Under the pieces are notes generated by a model, which searched no databases, was not told the origin of the DNA, and was given only the letters and a program-made list of their open reading frames with translations. Shown one piece after another: positions 43,303 to 51,845 of a stretch of DNA of 51,968 bases. Source of the DNA: Duganella qianjiadongensis (GTDB lineage: Bacteria > Pseudomonadota > Gammaproteobacteria > Burkholderiales > Burkholderiaceae_D). The DNA lies in NCBI RefSeq assembly GCF_009857915.1, contig NZ_WWCM01000025.1, forward strand, positions 1 to 51,968. The letters are read 5' to 3'. Every line of letters starts with the position of its first letter. Position 1 is the first letter of the stretch. Both the position numbers and the translations under genes were made by a program.

Positions 43303-43743
43303 GAGGTGCTCCTTAATAAATAGTAGATCAAGGCAGCGAAAGTGTAGCGCATGTGGGCGGCCCCAGTGATTGGATGCCCGATCATTCAGGCGCTGATCGC
43401 TGACCGACATGATCCGGTTGTGGCCGGATGCGCGGAAGAATACCGAAGCCTTCGAGACGAACTGCCTCGACAAGATCTCCGTCACGTCGACCGCACCCGA
43501 TGCGGGGAAGTGATCCGATTCGAATGCTCGGATAACAGGGGAGCGTACCAAGTTCGTTTTTGTTCATACAATCAATGGCTTAGACCTATTTCTGCGGAAA
43601 AAAACCGTAATCCCTCCCGGCCCTCGTCAGGTCTTAGCTTAGCGTACGATATTTTCCGAATTCTGCGTCTGCCCTTATTTAAATCAATAGGTTACAGTAG
43701 TATTTGAGTTTTTTTACACGAATCCCGGCCGACCCTCTAATTA
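43303..43743. other. Non-coding junction region before the truncated rhs gene
   Basis: Short ORFs on both strands lack features. The 5' part of the rhs gene should lie here but is absent, so a deletion or recombination breakpoint is near 43740. Confidence 0.4.
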
Positions 43744-46065
43744 TTGCTCCACAGTGAGGCAACCCGCAGTCCAAGATTAGGCCAATTAAATACCACAACT
43801 AATTACCTCGATGGTTTTATTACACAAGTGGTAGACCCGGCGGGACACACAACCTCTAGCGGATATCAAGCGTTCGATAACCCGGATGATGTCGCAGTTG
43901 CGTCTGTCGCTTTGCCTGAAAACGTGAATGTCGCGATTGCACGAGATAATTATGGTAAGCCGCAATCGATAACACGTAGTGGCAATGGGAAGACTGCTAC
44001 ACGCAGCTATATCTATGATGCTAATCAGCTGCTTTGTAAGACCATCGAGCCAGAGATTGGGGCTACGGTCCAACAACTGGATTTGGCGAACAACATCAGT
44101 TGGAAAGCAATCGGCTTGGCGCTGCCGAGCACAAGCGCTTGCGATCAGTCGTCGGTGCCTGCAACGAGGAAGGTATCTTATACATACGATGGACTGAATC
44201 GGCTAAAGAACACCAACTTCAGTGATGGTAGTCCCAATATCGCGCGTACCTATACGCCGGATGGGTTGTTGGCGACAGTTAATACAGATGGAGCTGCGCC
44301 GACGGCCTGGACCTTAAGTTATGACGCTCGCCGCATCCTGAACAATGAGAAGCTGGTGTTTGGTGGGGTGACGTACGAGTTTGTGCGCGGTATCGATAAC
44401 GTTGGCAATTTATCGCAGCTGACCTATCCGGGGTCCACAGGATTTCCTGGGACGACAGCCGTGACGTTTGCACCGAATGCGCTGGGGCAACCAGGAAATA
44501 TCAGTAGCACGACTGGAACGTACGCAAGCAACATTAGCTACTTCCCGAATGGTGCTGTAAAAGGTTTTACCTACGGGAACGGTATCGTACATAGCCTGAG
44601 CCAGAACACGCGTGGCCTGCCGCAGAACGCAACGGACGGCAGTATCCTGAACGATACCTATAGTTATGACCAGGATGGTAATGTGACGGCAATTGCCGAC
44701 GGGACTGCCAATGGAATGAGTCGTAGCAACATGGTGTATGACGGCTTGCATCGCTTAACTAACATCAGCGCGCCTGGTATGTGGGGGACAGCGACGTATG
44801 CCTATGACGCACTGGACAACTTAACGTCTAGCGCAGTGGGTGGGCGCACTAGCCTGCATAACTACGATAACGTCAAGAATCGGTTGATGAGCATTAGTAG
44901 CAATGTAAGCGCTTATAACCTTTCTTACGATTACGATGGACAGGGCAATATCAGTCAGCGCGGTACGCAGGCTTTTGTGTTTGATCAGGGTAATCGCATC
45001 AAGAGTGCGACAGGCAAAGAGACTTACACATACGATGGCTTTGGTCATCGCGTGCAAGAACTGGCGGCTGATGGTACCAAGCTAATTCAGATATACAGCA
45101 GCAGCGGCCAGTTACTGATGGCGTCACAGACGGGAGGTGGCAAGCCGTCGAAAGATACCAAGTATGTCTACCTGAACCGACATTTGCTTGCTGAGATCGA
45201 GTTGGCCGGCGCGACCTCCGTTAGCTACAATCATACAGATGCGCTGGGTAGTCCGATCGCTAAAACTAACGCAATCGGTGTGCGTACCGCACTTACCAAG
45301 TATGAGCCGTACGGGCTCACGTTGACGGGTAGTACGACCCCAACTATTGGGTTCACTGGGCATGTGAACGACGCTGATACGGGGCTCACCTACATGCAGC
45401 AGCGTTATTATGATCCGGTAGCGGGGCGTTTCTTGAGCATTGATCCGGTGGTGACGGATATGAAGACTGGGGGGGGCTTCAACCGCTACATCTACGCCAA
45501 CAACAGCCCGTACAATTACATCGATCCTGACGGGCGAGCTAGCGAGGTTACGTGGAATTCAGCTGGCACTGTGGTGAACATCAAAATTCCGTTTGCGATT
45601 TCTGATCCTGCAGGTGTCGCGAGATTCACCTCTTCGCAAGTTGCTACAGAAGTTGGCAACCGCCTGTCTGGAAATGTTGTGATCGGCGGTGTCGCCGTTA
45701 AGGTCACTACGGTTGGCGTTCCTGTTCCCTTGAATTCTCCGTCTGTAGTGAATGGGTCCGCAAATGTTATAACAGTTCGACCAGCGCTCGGTCGTTCCTT
45801 AACCAATGAAATTGGCGGAAACAAAATTAGCTTACGCGGAACGGCGGATGCTAAGGTCGTTACACATGAGTTGGCACATTCTGCCAAGGCAGGTGATCAA
45901 TACCCTGGAGGTGTTGATGCAGCCGGTAAAGTAATCCCGGTTACTGCAACTCAGACAACCAATAACATTATGGGGGACGTAACTGGCGCTGCAAATGCAC
46001 AGACATTAAGAGAAATGGCAGGACCACGTCCGCCACCGTCATCGATGGTATCTAAAGACTTTTGA
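43744..46065 (+). CDS. 5'-truncated Rhs/YD-repeat protein with metallopeptidase-like tip
   Basis: 773 codons from a doubtful TTG. YD repeats fill most of it (SYIYDANQLL, YTYDGLNRLK, YSYDQDGNVT, YTYDGFGHRV). The Rhs core end follows: GFTGHVNDADTGLTYMQQRY, then YDPVAGRFLSIDPV and NNSPYNYIDPDGR near residue 598. The last 175 residues are the variable tip. They contain HELAHSAKAGD (H708, E709, H712, D718), an HExxH...D zinc site, and NNIMGD (M743), which resembles the metzincin Met-turn. The tip is therefore a likely zinc metallopeptidase toxin. The N-terminal half of a normal Rhs protein (PAAR or signal and plug domains) is missing, so this is an orphan or displaced tip, usable by recombination. 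The immunity candidate follows 7 bp later. Confidence 0.85.
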   Translation: MLHSEATRSPRLGQLNTTTNYLDGFITQVVDPAGHTTSSGYQAFDNPDDVAVASVALPENVNVAIARDNYGKPQSITRSGNGKTATRSYIYDANQLLCKTIEPEIGATVQQLDLANNISWKAIGLALPSTSACDQSSVPATRKVSYTYDGLNRLKNTNFSDGSPNIARTYTPDGLLATVNTDGAAPTAWTLSYDARRILNNEKLVFGGVTYEFVRGIDNVGNLSQLTYPGSTGFPGTTAVTFAPNALGQPGNISSTTGTYASNISYFPNGAVKGFTYGNGIVHSLSQNTRGLPQNATDGSILNDTYSYDQDGNVTAIADGTANGMSRSNMVYDGLHRLTNISAPGMWGTATYAYDALDNLTSSAVGGRTSLHNYDNVKNRLMSISSNVSAYNLSYDYDGQGNISQRGTQAFVFDQGNRIKSATGKETYTYDGFGHRVQELAADGTKLIQIYSSSGQLLMASQTGGGKPSKDTKYVYLNRHLLAEIELAGATSVSYNHTDALGSPIAKTNAIGVRTALTKYEPYGLTLTGSTTPTIGFTGHVNDADTGLTYMQQRYYDPVAGRFLSIDPVVTDMKTGGGFNRYIYANNSPYNYIDPDGRASEVTWNSAGTVVNIKIPFAISDPAGVARFTSSQVATEVGNRLSGNVVIGGVAVKVTTVGVPVPLNSPSVVNGSANVITVRPALGRSLTNEIGGNKISLRGTADAKVVTHELAHSAKAGDQYPGGVDAAGKVIPVTATQTTNNIMGDVTGAANAQTLREMAGPRPPPSSMVSKDF

Positions 46066-46072
46066 GAAAATT

Positions 46073-46582
46073 ATGAACAAGTCTTCGTTAATGGTTAGTC
46101 GTTGGTTTTGCGCCATTGCGCTCGCACTATCGACACCTATTCTTAGTGCTGCGCCACAAGAACCGCCGCTAAAATGTGAAGTTACTCACGGCGCATGGTG
46201 CGTTGCTAGGGGAATAGGGGAAATAAAATTTGTTGCTCATCAGAACGAACAATGGAACAGGTGGTCGCTATACGACAACTATTGGAAGCGGGAAGTCGGT
46301 GTTGTGCTCGAAACGCCTGGCTGCAGTGACACCGTGGCGGACAGGGTTGAATTAATTAAGATCAGCCCTAACGTGCTTTGGGAGGGTAGTCGATGGAAAG
46401 AGGCTGTGATCAGCCTACGGCGAGACGGAACTTGTGAGCTACGCCTAATGGTGCCTCTCAGTGATCTCAATTTTGTGGGGAAGGCTGCTAGTTCGTTAAC
46501 CGGCCATATTGCCGCATGTATTGCCGGGCGTGCTTGCACCGATAACATGTTGTCGGCTTTCGCCTACAAATCACTGAAATAA
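46073..46582 (+). CDS. Candidate periplasmic immunity protein for the Rhs tip
   Basis: 169 residues. A signal peptide (WFCAIALALSTPILSAA, cleavage after SAA) precedes a mature domain of about 140 residues with several Cys (LKCEVTHGAWCVA; TPGCSD; GTCELR; AACIAGRACT), possibly forming disulfides. No family is recognised. It begins 7 bp after the toxin stop, the usual place for an immunity gene. Export fits a toxin that attacks periplasmic proteins. Confidence 0.6.
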   Translation: MNKSSLMVSRWFCAIALALSTPILSAAPQEPPLKCEVTHGAWCVARGIGEIKFVAHQNEQWNRWSLYDNYWKREVGVVLETPGCSDTVADRVELIKISPNVLWEGSRWKEAVISLRRDGTCELRLMVPLSDLNFVGKAASSLTGHIAACIAGRACTDNMLSAFAYKSLK

Positions 46583-46842
46583 AGTGACGGTGTCAGTGCT
46601 ATCGAGCATGTGCCTTGCCACGCTCGCTGTCACGCTGCGCCATCACTGGCAAGGTTAATAAACAGGCAAAAATTAGCTTTCCTTGTATGCATCTGCAAGC
46701 CAGAATCGCGTATACGGATTTTTTGTTCTTTACTGACAACTCGCCCGACATAACCACCCCTGCGAGCCAAGATAGTTGTCGCATAAGTCTGTTTTAGAAT
46801 GCGTCGGTCTCCCCTTTCTCAGCCGGTCACGCGGCGCGCTGC

Positions 46843-47205
46843 CGTCACTCAATGTAAATCTGCAAAAGGTACGCTTCTGTAACTAATTGATTTTATTGGT
46901 GATCGTAAAATATTTTAGCATTTTTACTTCGATCATCAGCGAAGCAATTCTGCCATATCCTAGAATTTCCAAGTGAGTTTACTAAATTGATGTCAACCAG
47001 CCGGAGACCCGCTTTGCGCCTAGTTCCACACCGCTGCGCTTCACCGGCGTGATCACCGAAACGGGGGGCGCTTTGAGTACTGGGCGTCGCGACGTTGGAG
47101 CGGCGAACCTAGCGCTTGCGCGCTATTCCAAGCGCCTATGTATAGATATCCAAAAGACAACCATAACCGCGCATCGGCAATTTTGCATAATTACTTTGCA
47201 TATGC
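46843..47205 (+). mobile_element. Internally deleted mini-copy of transposon 2
   Basis: 46843-47085 closely matches the left end of transposon 2 (33323 onward, including the first codons of its tnsA). It then switches, inside a shared GGGCG/GGCGT microhomology, to the last tniQ codons and the right end (38250-38370). The outer right-end repeats are missing because transposon 3 starts at 47206. It cannot code for transposition but could once have moved in trans, like a MITE. Confidence 0.85.
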
Positions 47206-47214
47206 TGTCGTAGA

Positions 47215-47343
47215 GGAAAGCAATTGTGTCACCGGTTTCAACGCTTGCTTCCCTCTTGACCGCGGCCGGAAAGTGACACATTTACCGGCACGTCCAAGAA
47301 AGCAATTGTGTCAACTCGTAGCATCGGAAAGAAAATCCGTCAA
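47215..47343. repeat. Left-end transposase-binding repeats of transposon 3
   Basis: GGAAAGCAATTGTGTCA-type copies lie at 47215-47233, 47298-47315 and, degenerate, 47326-47343, with an inverted-type copy GGAAAGTGACACATTTACC at 47268-47286. Multiple unequally spaced sites are typical of TnsB-bound ends. Confidence 0.8.
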
Positions 47344-47388
47344 CTCGCAGCTTTGAAGATGCGGCAGCAGCGATAAGCTGCTGAAATC

Positions 47389-48009
47389 ATGAGCAAAACC
47401 GCACGATTCCAATCGGCTGTTCCGCGCGCAAGGCCTGCCGGCTCTCGCATGATCGAGGCGTACAGCCTGAAGCTGGGCCGGCGCCTGCAGTGCTTTGGCG
47501 AAGCCGTTTTTGAACAGTGGATACGTCTCGAAGTTGATCCAACAATCCAGACATTTTGCGAACGCCCGCTCGACTTGAATTTCGCGGATGAGGTACTACA
47601 AGTCGACTTCTGGGTACGTCAGGGCGACCGCGAAACGTTGCTCGTCATGGACGATGCCTGCGAGGCGCGCAGCACGATAATCGATGGCGTCGAAATGGCG
47701 GTCCGCATCGTACCGCCCGCCGAACTTTTGGCGAGCAAAATGTGGACCGACAACTGGCAGCGCATGCTGGTGGCAATCACCTGCTCTCGAAAAGATATCC
47801 CCCCCTCGCTCCAACAATCGATCCTGAAATTTGTAGCCGAGCCGATGCAGCTTTCCCGCATCGAGCAGGAATTTTCCACCGGTGATCCAACGCCTGTGCG
47901 AGCAGCCATCTTTTGCTTACTCCATGCTGGAAAACTCCAGGCTCCGCAGCTGCACGCGGAAGAACTTTCGTTCTTGACTTCAATCCACCCGGTGAGGTCG
48001 CTATCATGA
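47389..48009 (+). CDS. TnsA-like protein lacking canonical catalytic residues (transposon 3)
   Basis: 206 residues, homologous to the transposon 2 protein along its length. FEQWIRLEVDPTIQTFCERP is followed by VDFWVRQGDRETLLVMDD: the Asp is kept but the next strand has no E/Q-x-K. A helical C-terminus follows, with LLHAGKL matching a winged-helix segment (TnsA_C-like). The stop overlaps the tnsB ATG. It is probably a structural or altered nuclease; function inferred. Confidence 0.7.
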   Translation: MSKTARFQSAVPRARPAGSRMIEAYSLKLGRRLQCFGEAVFEQWIRLEVDPTIQTFCERPLDLNFADEVLQVDFWVRQGDRETLLVMDDACEARSTIIDGVEMAVRIVPPAELLASKMWTDNWQRMLVAITCSRKDIPPSLQQSILKFVAEPMQLSRIEQEFSTGDPTPVRAAIFCLLHAGKLQAPQLHAEELSFLTSIHPVRSLS

Positions 48010-49991
48010 ATCGTCAACGCAGAGACCTTCATGGCATCGACATCGGTATCTGGCCAGACGTTGATTTCAATGCCCTCTCCGATGCACAGCGCATCATTTT
48101 TTCCAAAAGACGGAGAGCAATTGAGCTGTATGCCGAAGGAGAGGCCATACGCCTGATTGAAGAGCGGACAGGCATCAACCGACACCAGCTCTATTTCCTG
48201 CTTGATCGTTGCCTGAAGATCGATGCGGATGGCCGAGTTGTTGGATTTCCGGCGCTACTCAAGTACCAACGCATTGCGCCATATACCCGCACTGCGCCGT
48301 TGGGAAGTGCTCACGCCGCCGCCAGCGGCGGCGGATTGGGCGGCGCCTTCGCGTTTCTGCTTGAACAGCATCCACCGCTGGCGCAATGGCTGACGCAAAA
48401 GATTCGCAAGCGCGCCGTCACGCTACACCAGGTCAGTACCGATGGCCCGCTCAAGACCAGGTTGAGTGGACTAGGCAAACTGCATGCCGGTTTTCTTTCG
48501 CAGTGCAGGGCCGTCGGTATCACGGCCGCCGACTATCCCTTGGACACGGATCGCATGGGCATCCGATCATTGTCGGCCTACGTGACGGCGAAAATACTCA
48601 CCAACTTCGGTGACGCGGCGCGCGCCGCCGGCGCCACGCATCTCAAGGGCATGCCCGGCGCCGCCGGCCGCGGCGCCGTTCGTCCCTACCAGGTGGTCGA
48701 ATTCGACGGACACCGGCTCGATGTGCGCTTGAAGATAGTGATCCGCGACCCGCTTGGCTTCGAACAGGAATTCGAAATCGAGCGCATCTGGCTGCTGGTG
48801 ATCATCGACGTATGCACCCGCGCGGTGCTGGGTTACCACCTGGTGCTGTCGCGCGAATACAGCCGCTACGATGTGATCAAGACGATCGAGCAGGCGCTGA
48901 CTCCGCACCGGCCGCGCACGTTCACCCTGCCCGACGTCGGATATGGATCGGCGGGCGGCTTCCCATCCAGCAAACTGCCAGAGCTGGGGTACGCGATCTG
49001 GGAACGCATGCGGCTCGACAACGCCAAGGCGAACCTGGCCAGCGACACCATGACGGCATTGTGTGAATTCATCGGCTGCGCCGCCGACGCCGGCCCGCCA
49101 CATCATCCCGACGATCGGCCCTATATCGAACGTTTCTTCGGCACGGTCGCCAGCACGCTCTCCTCCCGCCTGCCCGGCTACACGGGCTCGAATCCCAAAG
49201 ATCTCCGCCGCGCACTGGCCGACCCGAAGGGCAACCTGCGCTTGTTCGTGTCGCTCGCCGAGATGGAGGAATTGATGGAGGCGTCGATCGCTGGTTACAA
49301 CGCCACGCCGCACGATGGCTTGAACGGCCGCACGCCGCTGGAGGCGATGGAATACCTGGTGCGCGGCAAAGGACAGATGATCTGGTGGCTGCCCGAGGCG
49401 AAGCGCCGCACGATGTGCCTGATGCAGACGGCGCACCGTTGCCGGGTCCGCGGCTATCTGGCGCAAGGCACCAGGCCGCATATCAACCTGTTCCAGGTGC
49501 GCTACACAAGCGAGGTGTTGGCCGCCAGCGGTGCGCTGCTGGGCAGGGATCTGCGCGTCTATTACAACAGTGACGACTTGCGCAGCGTGCGCGCCTTTCT
49601 CTCAGACGGATCCGAGCTCGGCATACTCAAGGCGCAGGGTGCGTGGGGTGAAATCAGGCACGACCTGAAGCTGCGCCGCGAGATCATGAAACTGCGCGCC
49701 AAGAAGCGGCTGGCATTCACGGTCACGCAGGAATTCATCAACCGCTTCGTCGAAGAAAAACGGAAGAAGGCAAAGCACAGCCGGCGCGCTGCCAGCGATC
49801 TGGAAAGAACGATGCGCGCTCTGGCCAATGCGCCAACGACCAACACACCGCCAGGGCCGCCAAAGTCCGGGCCGGTGTCGCCGGCCGCCGCGCCGCCGGC
49901 GACAACAGATTCGGCACTCCCGGCACAGACTCCTCAGAAAATCGAGCCGCTAAAGCTCACGATCCCTTCCGGCTTCACGACAGTCATCTAA
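48006..49991 (+). CDS. TnsB-like DDE transposase (transposon 3)
   Basis: 661 residues; the ATG at 48006 overlaps the upstream stop. An N-terminal helix-turn-helix (AIELYAEGEAIRLIEERTGI) is followed by the catalytic core with D268 in VIIDVCTRAVLGY, D338 in MRLDNAKANL and E375 in RPYIERFFGTV. A beta-barrel domain follows, then a basic and Pro/Ala-rich tail (about 590-661). High GC. It is closely related to the transposon 2 enzyme but with its own end repeats, so the two may not cross-react. Confidence 0.92.
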   Translation: MNRQRRDLHGIDIGIWPDVDFNALSDAQRIIFSKRRRAIELYAEGEAIRLIEERTGINRHQLYFLLDRCLKIDADGRVVGFPALLKYQRIAPYTRTAPLGSAHAAASGGGLGGAFAFLLEQHPPLAQWLTQKIRKRAVTLHQVSTDGPLKTRLSGLGKLHAGFLSQCRAVGITAADYPLDTDRMGIRSLSAYVTAKILTNFGDAARAAGATHLKGMPGAAGRGAVRPYQVVEFDGHRLDVRLKIVIRDPLGFEQEFEIERIWLLVIIDVCTRAVLGYHLVLSREYSRYDVIKTIEQALTPHRPRTFTLPDVGYGSAGGFPSSKLPELGYAIWERMRLDNAKANLASDTMTALCEFIGCAADAGPPHHPDDRPYIERFFGTVASTLSSRLPGYTGSNPKDLRRALADPKGNLRLFVSLAEMEELMEASIAGYNATPHDGLNGRTPLEAMEYLVRGKGQMIWWLPEAKRRTMCLMQTAHRCRVRGYLAQGTRPHINLFQVRYTSEVLAASGALLGRDLRVYYNSDDLRSVRAFLSDGSELGILKAQGAWGEIRHDLKLRREIMKLRAKKRLAFTVTQEFINRFVEEKRKKAKHSRRAASDLERTMRALANAPTTNTPPGPPKSGPVSPAAAPPATTDSALPAQTPQKIEPLKLTIPSGFTTVI

Positions 49992-50018
49992 ACGATTCTT
50001 TCGCCAAGGAGAAGTCTG

Positions 50019-51008
50019 ATGTCTTTGAAACTGCCCCGGCCCATCGCCCCCGATCTGCATCCCATCGCCACCGGCAACTACCGCATCGCCACACCGGCCA
50101 TCCAGGAACTGCACGAGCTCGTCATGCGCTGTCTACGCTACCGGACCACCGGTGCGCTCATCCACGGTGCCTCGCGCATCGGCAAGACCCGCGCCATCGA
50201 ATATGTGCGGCTGCTGCTGGCAGAGACCTATCCCAAGATCACCACCTACCACGCCCAGGCTGAACACAAGCCGCGCCATGCCGAAGGCCCCTTCTTCTCG
50301 AATCTGCTGGAAGCCGTGGGCTACCCCGATCCGGACCACGGATCGAATCCGACCAAGCGCATTCGGCTCATCAACAAGATCAGGGAGGCCTGCGCCAAGA
50401 ATGGCGGCGGGACGGTCATCCTGTTTTGTGACGAGGCGCAGCGTTACGACGACAACGAGTACGAATGGCTGCGCGACGTGCATGACCATCTGGACCGGTT
50501 GCAGATCAAGCTGTTCACGATCCTCGTCGGCCAGCAGGATCTGCTGGCCATCAAGATCGCCATGCAGTGCGCCGGCAAGACCCAGATTGTGGCGCGCCTG
50601 ATGGTCGACGAACTCGCATTCCATGGCATTCGCAATGCCGCCGATGTCGCCACCTGCCTGATTGGTTATGGCCAGACCAATTTCCCGCGCCGCACCGACT
50701 GGTCTTTTACGCGCTTCTATCTGCAGCAGGCGGTGGACGCCGGATATCGCCTGGTCGACGATGCCCAAGTGCTTTGGGAGGCCTTCGCCGCGATACACAA
50801 CAAGGCGGGGCTGGCCGGCGCACTGGAGATTCCGATGGAATCGTTCACCCGTGCCGTCGAGATCGTGCTCAAGGAAAGCGAGCTGCAGGACGCTGCGCAT
50901 TACCGGCCGTCGGCCCAGTTGTGGATCCAGGCGGTGCGCAGTTCCGGCTATGTCCAGGCTCGGGTGGCGACCACTTGCAGCCTGTCGGAACTGTCCAGCG
51001 CCGCGTGA
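50019..51008 (+). CDS. TnsC/TniB-like AAA+ ATPase (transposon 3)
   Basis: 329 residues, the same length as the transposon 2 ATPase. Walker A is HGASRIGKTRAIEY near residue 51, Walker B is VILFCDEAQRYDD near 140, and sensor I-like FTILVGQQ follows. A GGAGAAG site precedes the ATG. The tniQ ATG lies 4 bp beyond its stop. Confidence 0.9.
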   Translation: MSLKLPRPIAPDLHPIATGNYRIATPAIQELHELVMRCLRYRTTGALIHGASRIGKTRAIEYVRLLLAETYPKITTYHAQAEHKPRHAEGPFFSNLLEAVGYPDPDHGSNPTKRIRLINKIREACAKNGGGTVILFCDEAQRYDDNEYEWLRDVHDHLDRLQIKLFTILVGQQDLLAIKIAMQCAGKTQIVARLMVDELAFHGIRNAADVATCLIGYGQTNFPRRTDWSFTRFYLQQAVDAGYRLVDDAQVLWEAFAAIHNKAGLAGALEIPMESFTRAVEIVLKESELQDAAHYRPSAQLWIQAVRSSGYVQARVATTCSLSELSSAA

Positions 51009-51012
51009 TGCC

Positions 51013-51630
51013 ATGGAGGCCAAGAGCTTGCCCATCATGCTGTTCGACGAGCGCGCGCTGACGCCGTCTTTCGGCTACGTGTTCGACCCGAAATGGCTCG
51101 ATCCGTTTGAATCGATCGTGTCCATCCTGTGGAAGCTAGCCAGGATGAACCGGCTATCCGGTCAGGCGATCACCACGCAGTTGGCCAAGTCTGACATTGA
51201 CCCATATGAGGGCGTGGCGGCATGCCGCTCGGAGGTCGACCTGTGCCGCTTACATCTCACCCTGGGGCTACCGCTCAAACTGGTGTGGGACTCTGTGCTC
51301 CCCGATGCGTTGCAGGCCACCGCCGGCAACCATTTCCGGTATTGCCGGAAATGCCTGTGCCGTGGCTATCACAGTGTGGTGCATCAGGTCGGCACCAACA
51401 AATGCTGCCCGGTGCATGGCGACCCGCTGGAAATCGCCTGTCGCACTTGCGGCGCCAAGGCGCCCTACCGACTCAACGTAGCCCTGCTCGACGCGCCCTA
51501 CCGATGCGGAAACTGTGGCCACCTATATGGCGCATCGCCGCCCGTTTCGCCGCGGAACAAGCGTCCATTCAACAAGAAGGCGCGCATCGCCATCACGCGG
51601 CTGCGATGGAGCTATTTTGCGTATTTCTGA
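51013..51630 (+). CDS. tniQ: Short TniQ family protein (transposon 3)
   Basis: 205 residues against 390 in transposon 2. The zinc modules are complete: YCRKCLCRGYHSVVHQVGTN, CCPVHGDPLEIACRTCGAKA, RCGNCGHLY. The part that follows in the longer homologue is absent and the protein ends in an unrelated-looking KKARIAITRLRWSYFAYF. Either a deletion near 51550-51630 truncated it, or it is a naturally minimal TniQ like that of type V-K CRISPR transposons (about 170 aa). No frameshifted continuation is seen. Confidence 0.78.
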   Translation: MEAKSLPIMLFDERALTPSFGYVFDPKWLDPFESIVSILWKLARMNRLSGQAITTQLAKSDIDPYEGVAACRSEVDLCRLHLTLGLPLKLVWDSVLPDALQATAGNHFRYCRKCLCRGYHSVVHQVGTNKCCPVHGDPLEIACRTCGAKAPYRLNVALLDAPYRCGNCGHLYGASPPVSPRNKRPFNKKARIAITRLRWSYFAYF

Positions 51631-51682
51631 TCGTATCGATATGACGCTGACGATGCGAATCGGTGCCGATTTTCGGCGCCAA

Positions 51683-51837
51683 GGAAGTGACACATTTCCT
51701 TTCCTTGCATTCCAGTTGACACAATTGCTTTCCAAATTCGGTAAGTCGTTGAAAATATTAAAGAATTTCAACTTTCCCGACTCTGAAAAGATGGATTGAC
51801 ACATTTACCGTCGCAAAAGTGACACTTTCGCTTTCCA
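51683..51837. repeat. Right-end transposase-binding repeats of transposon 3
   Basis: Copies lie at 51683-51703 (GGAAGTGACACATTTCC), 51715-51733 (GTTGACACAATTGCTTTCC), 51795-51809 (ATTGACACATTTACC) and 51818-51837 (AAGTGACACTTTCGCTTTCC). These are inverted relative to the left-end set. Confidence 0.8.
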
Positions 51838-51845
51838 CTACGATA

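Larger units (their letters stand above)
47206..51845 (+). mobile_element. Tn7/Tn5053-like transposon 3
   Basis: Terminal inverted repeats: the left end reads TGTCGTAGAGGAAAGC and the right end, reversed, TATCGTAGTGGAAAGC, each followed by TGTCA-containing repeats. Contents: tnsA-like, tnsB, tnsC, short tniQ. The left flank is the mini-copy of transposon 2, and the right flank is an IS4-type transposase gene. The 5-bp flanks (TATGC and TCGAA) differ, so one side was probably changed after insertion. Confidence 0.85.

Noticed and set aside
48567..49481. 304-codon minus-strand ORF
   Set aside because: It is antisense to the GC-rich transposase and rich in Arg/His/Gly, typical shadow sequence.
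50662..51012. Longer TniQ start in transposon 3
   Set aside because: The extension is out-of-frame sequence within the ATPase gene; the ATG at 51013 follows its stop.
33323..51845. CRISPR-associated transposon
   Set aside because: No Cas12k, Cascade or repeat array is present in the window despite TniQ proteins.
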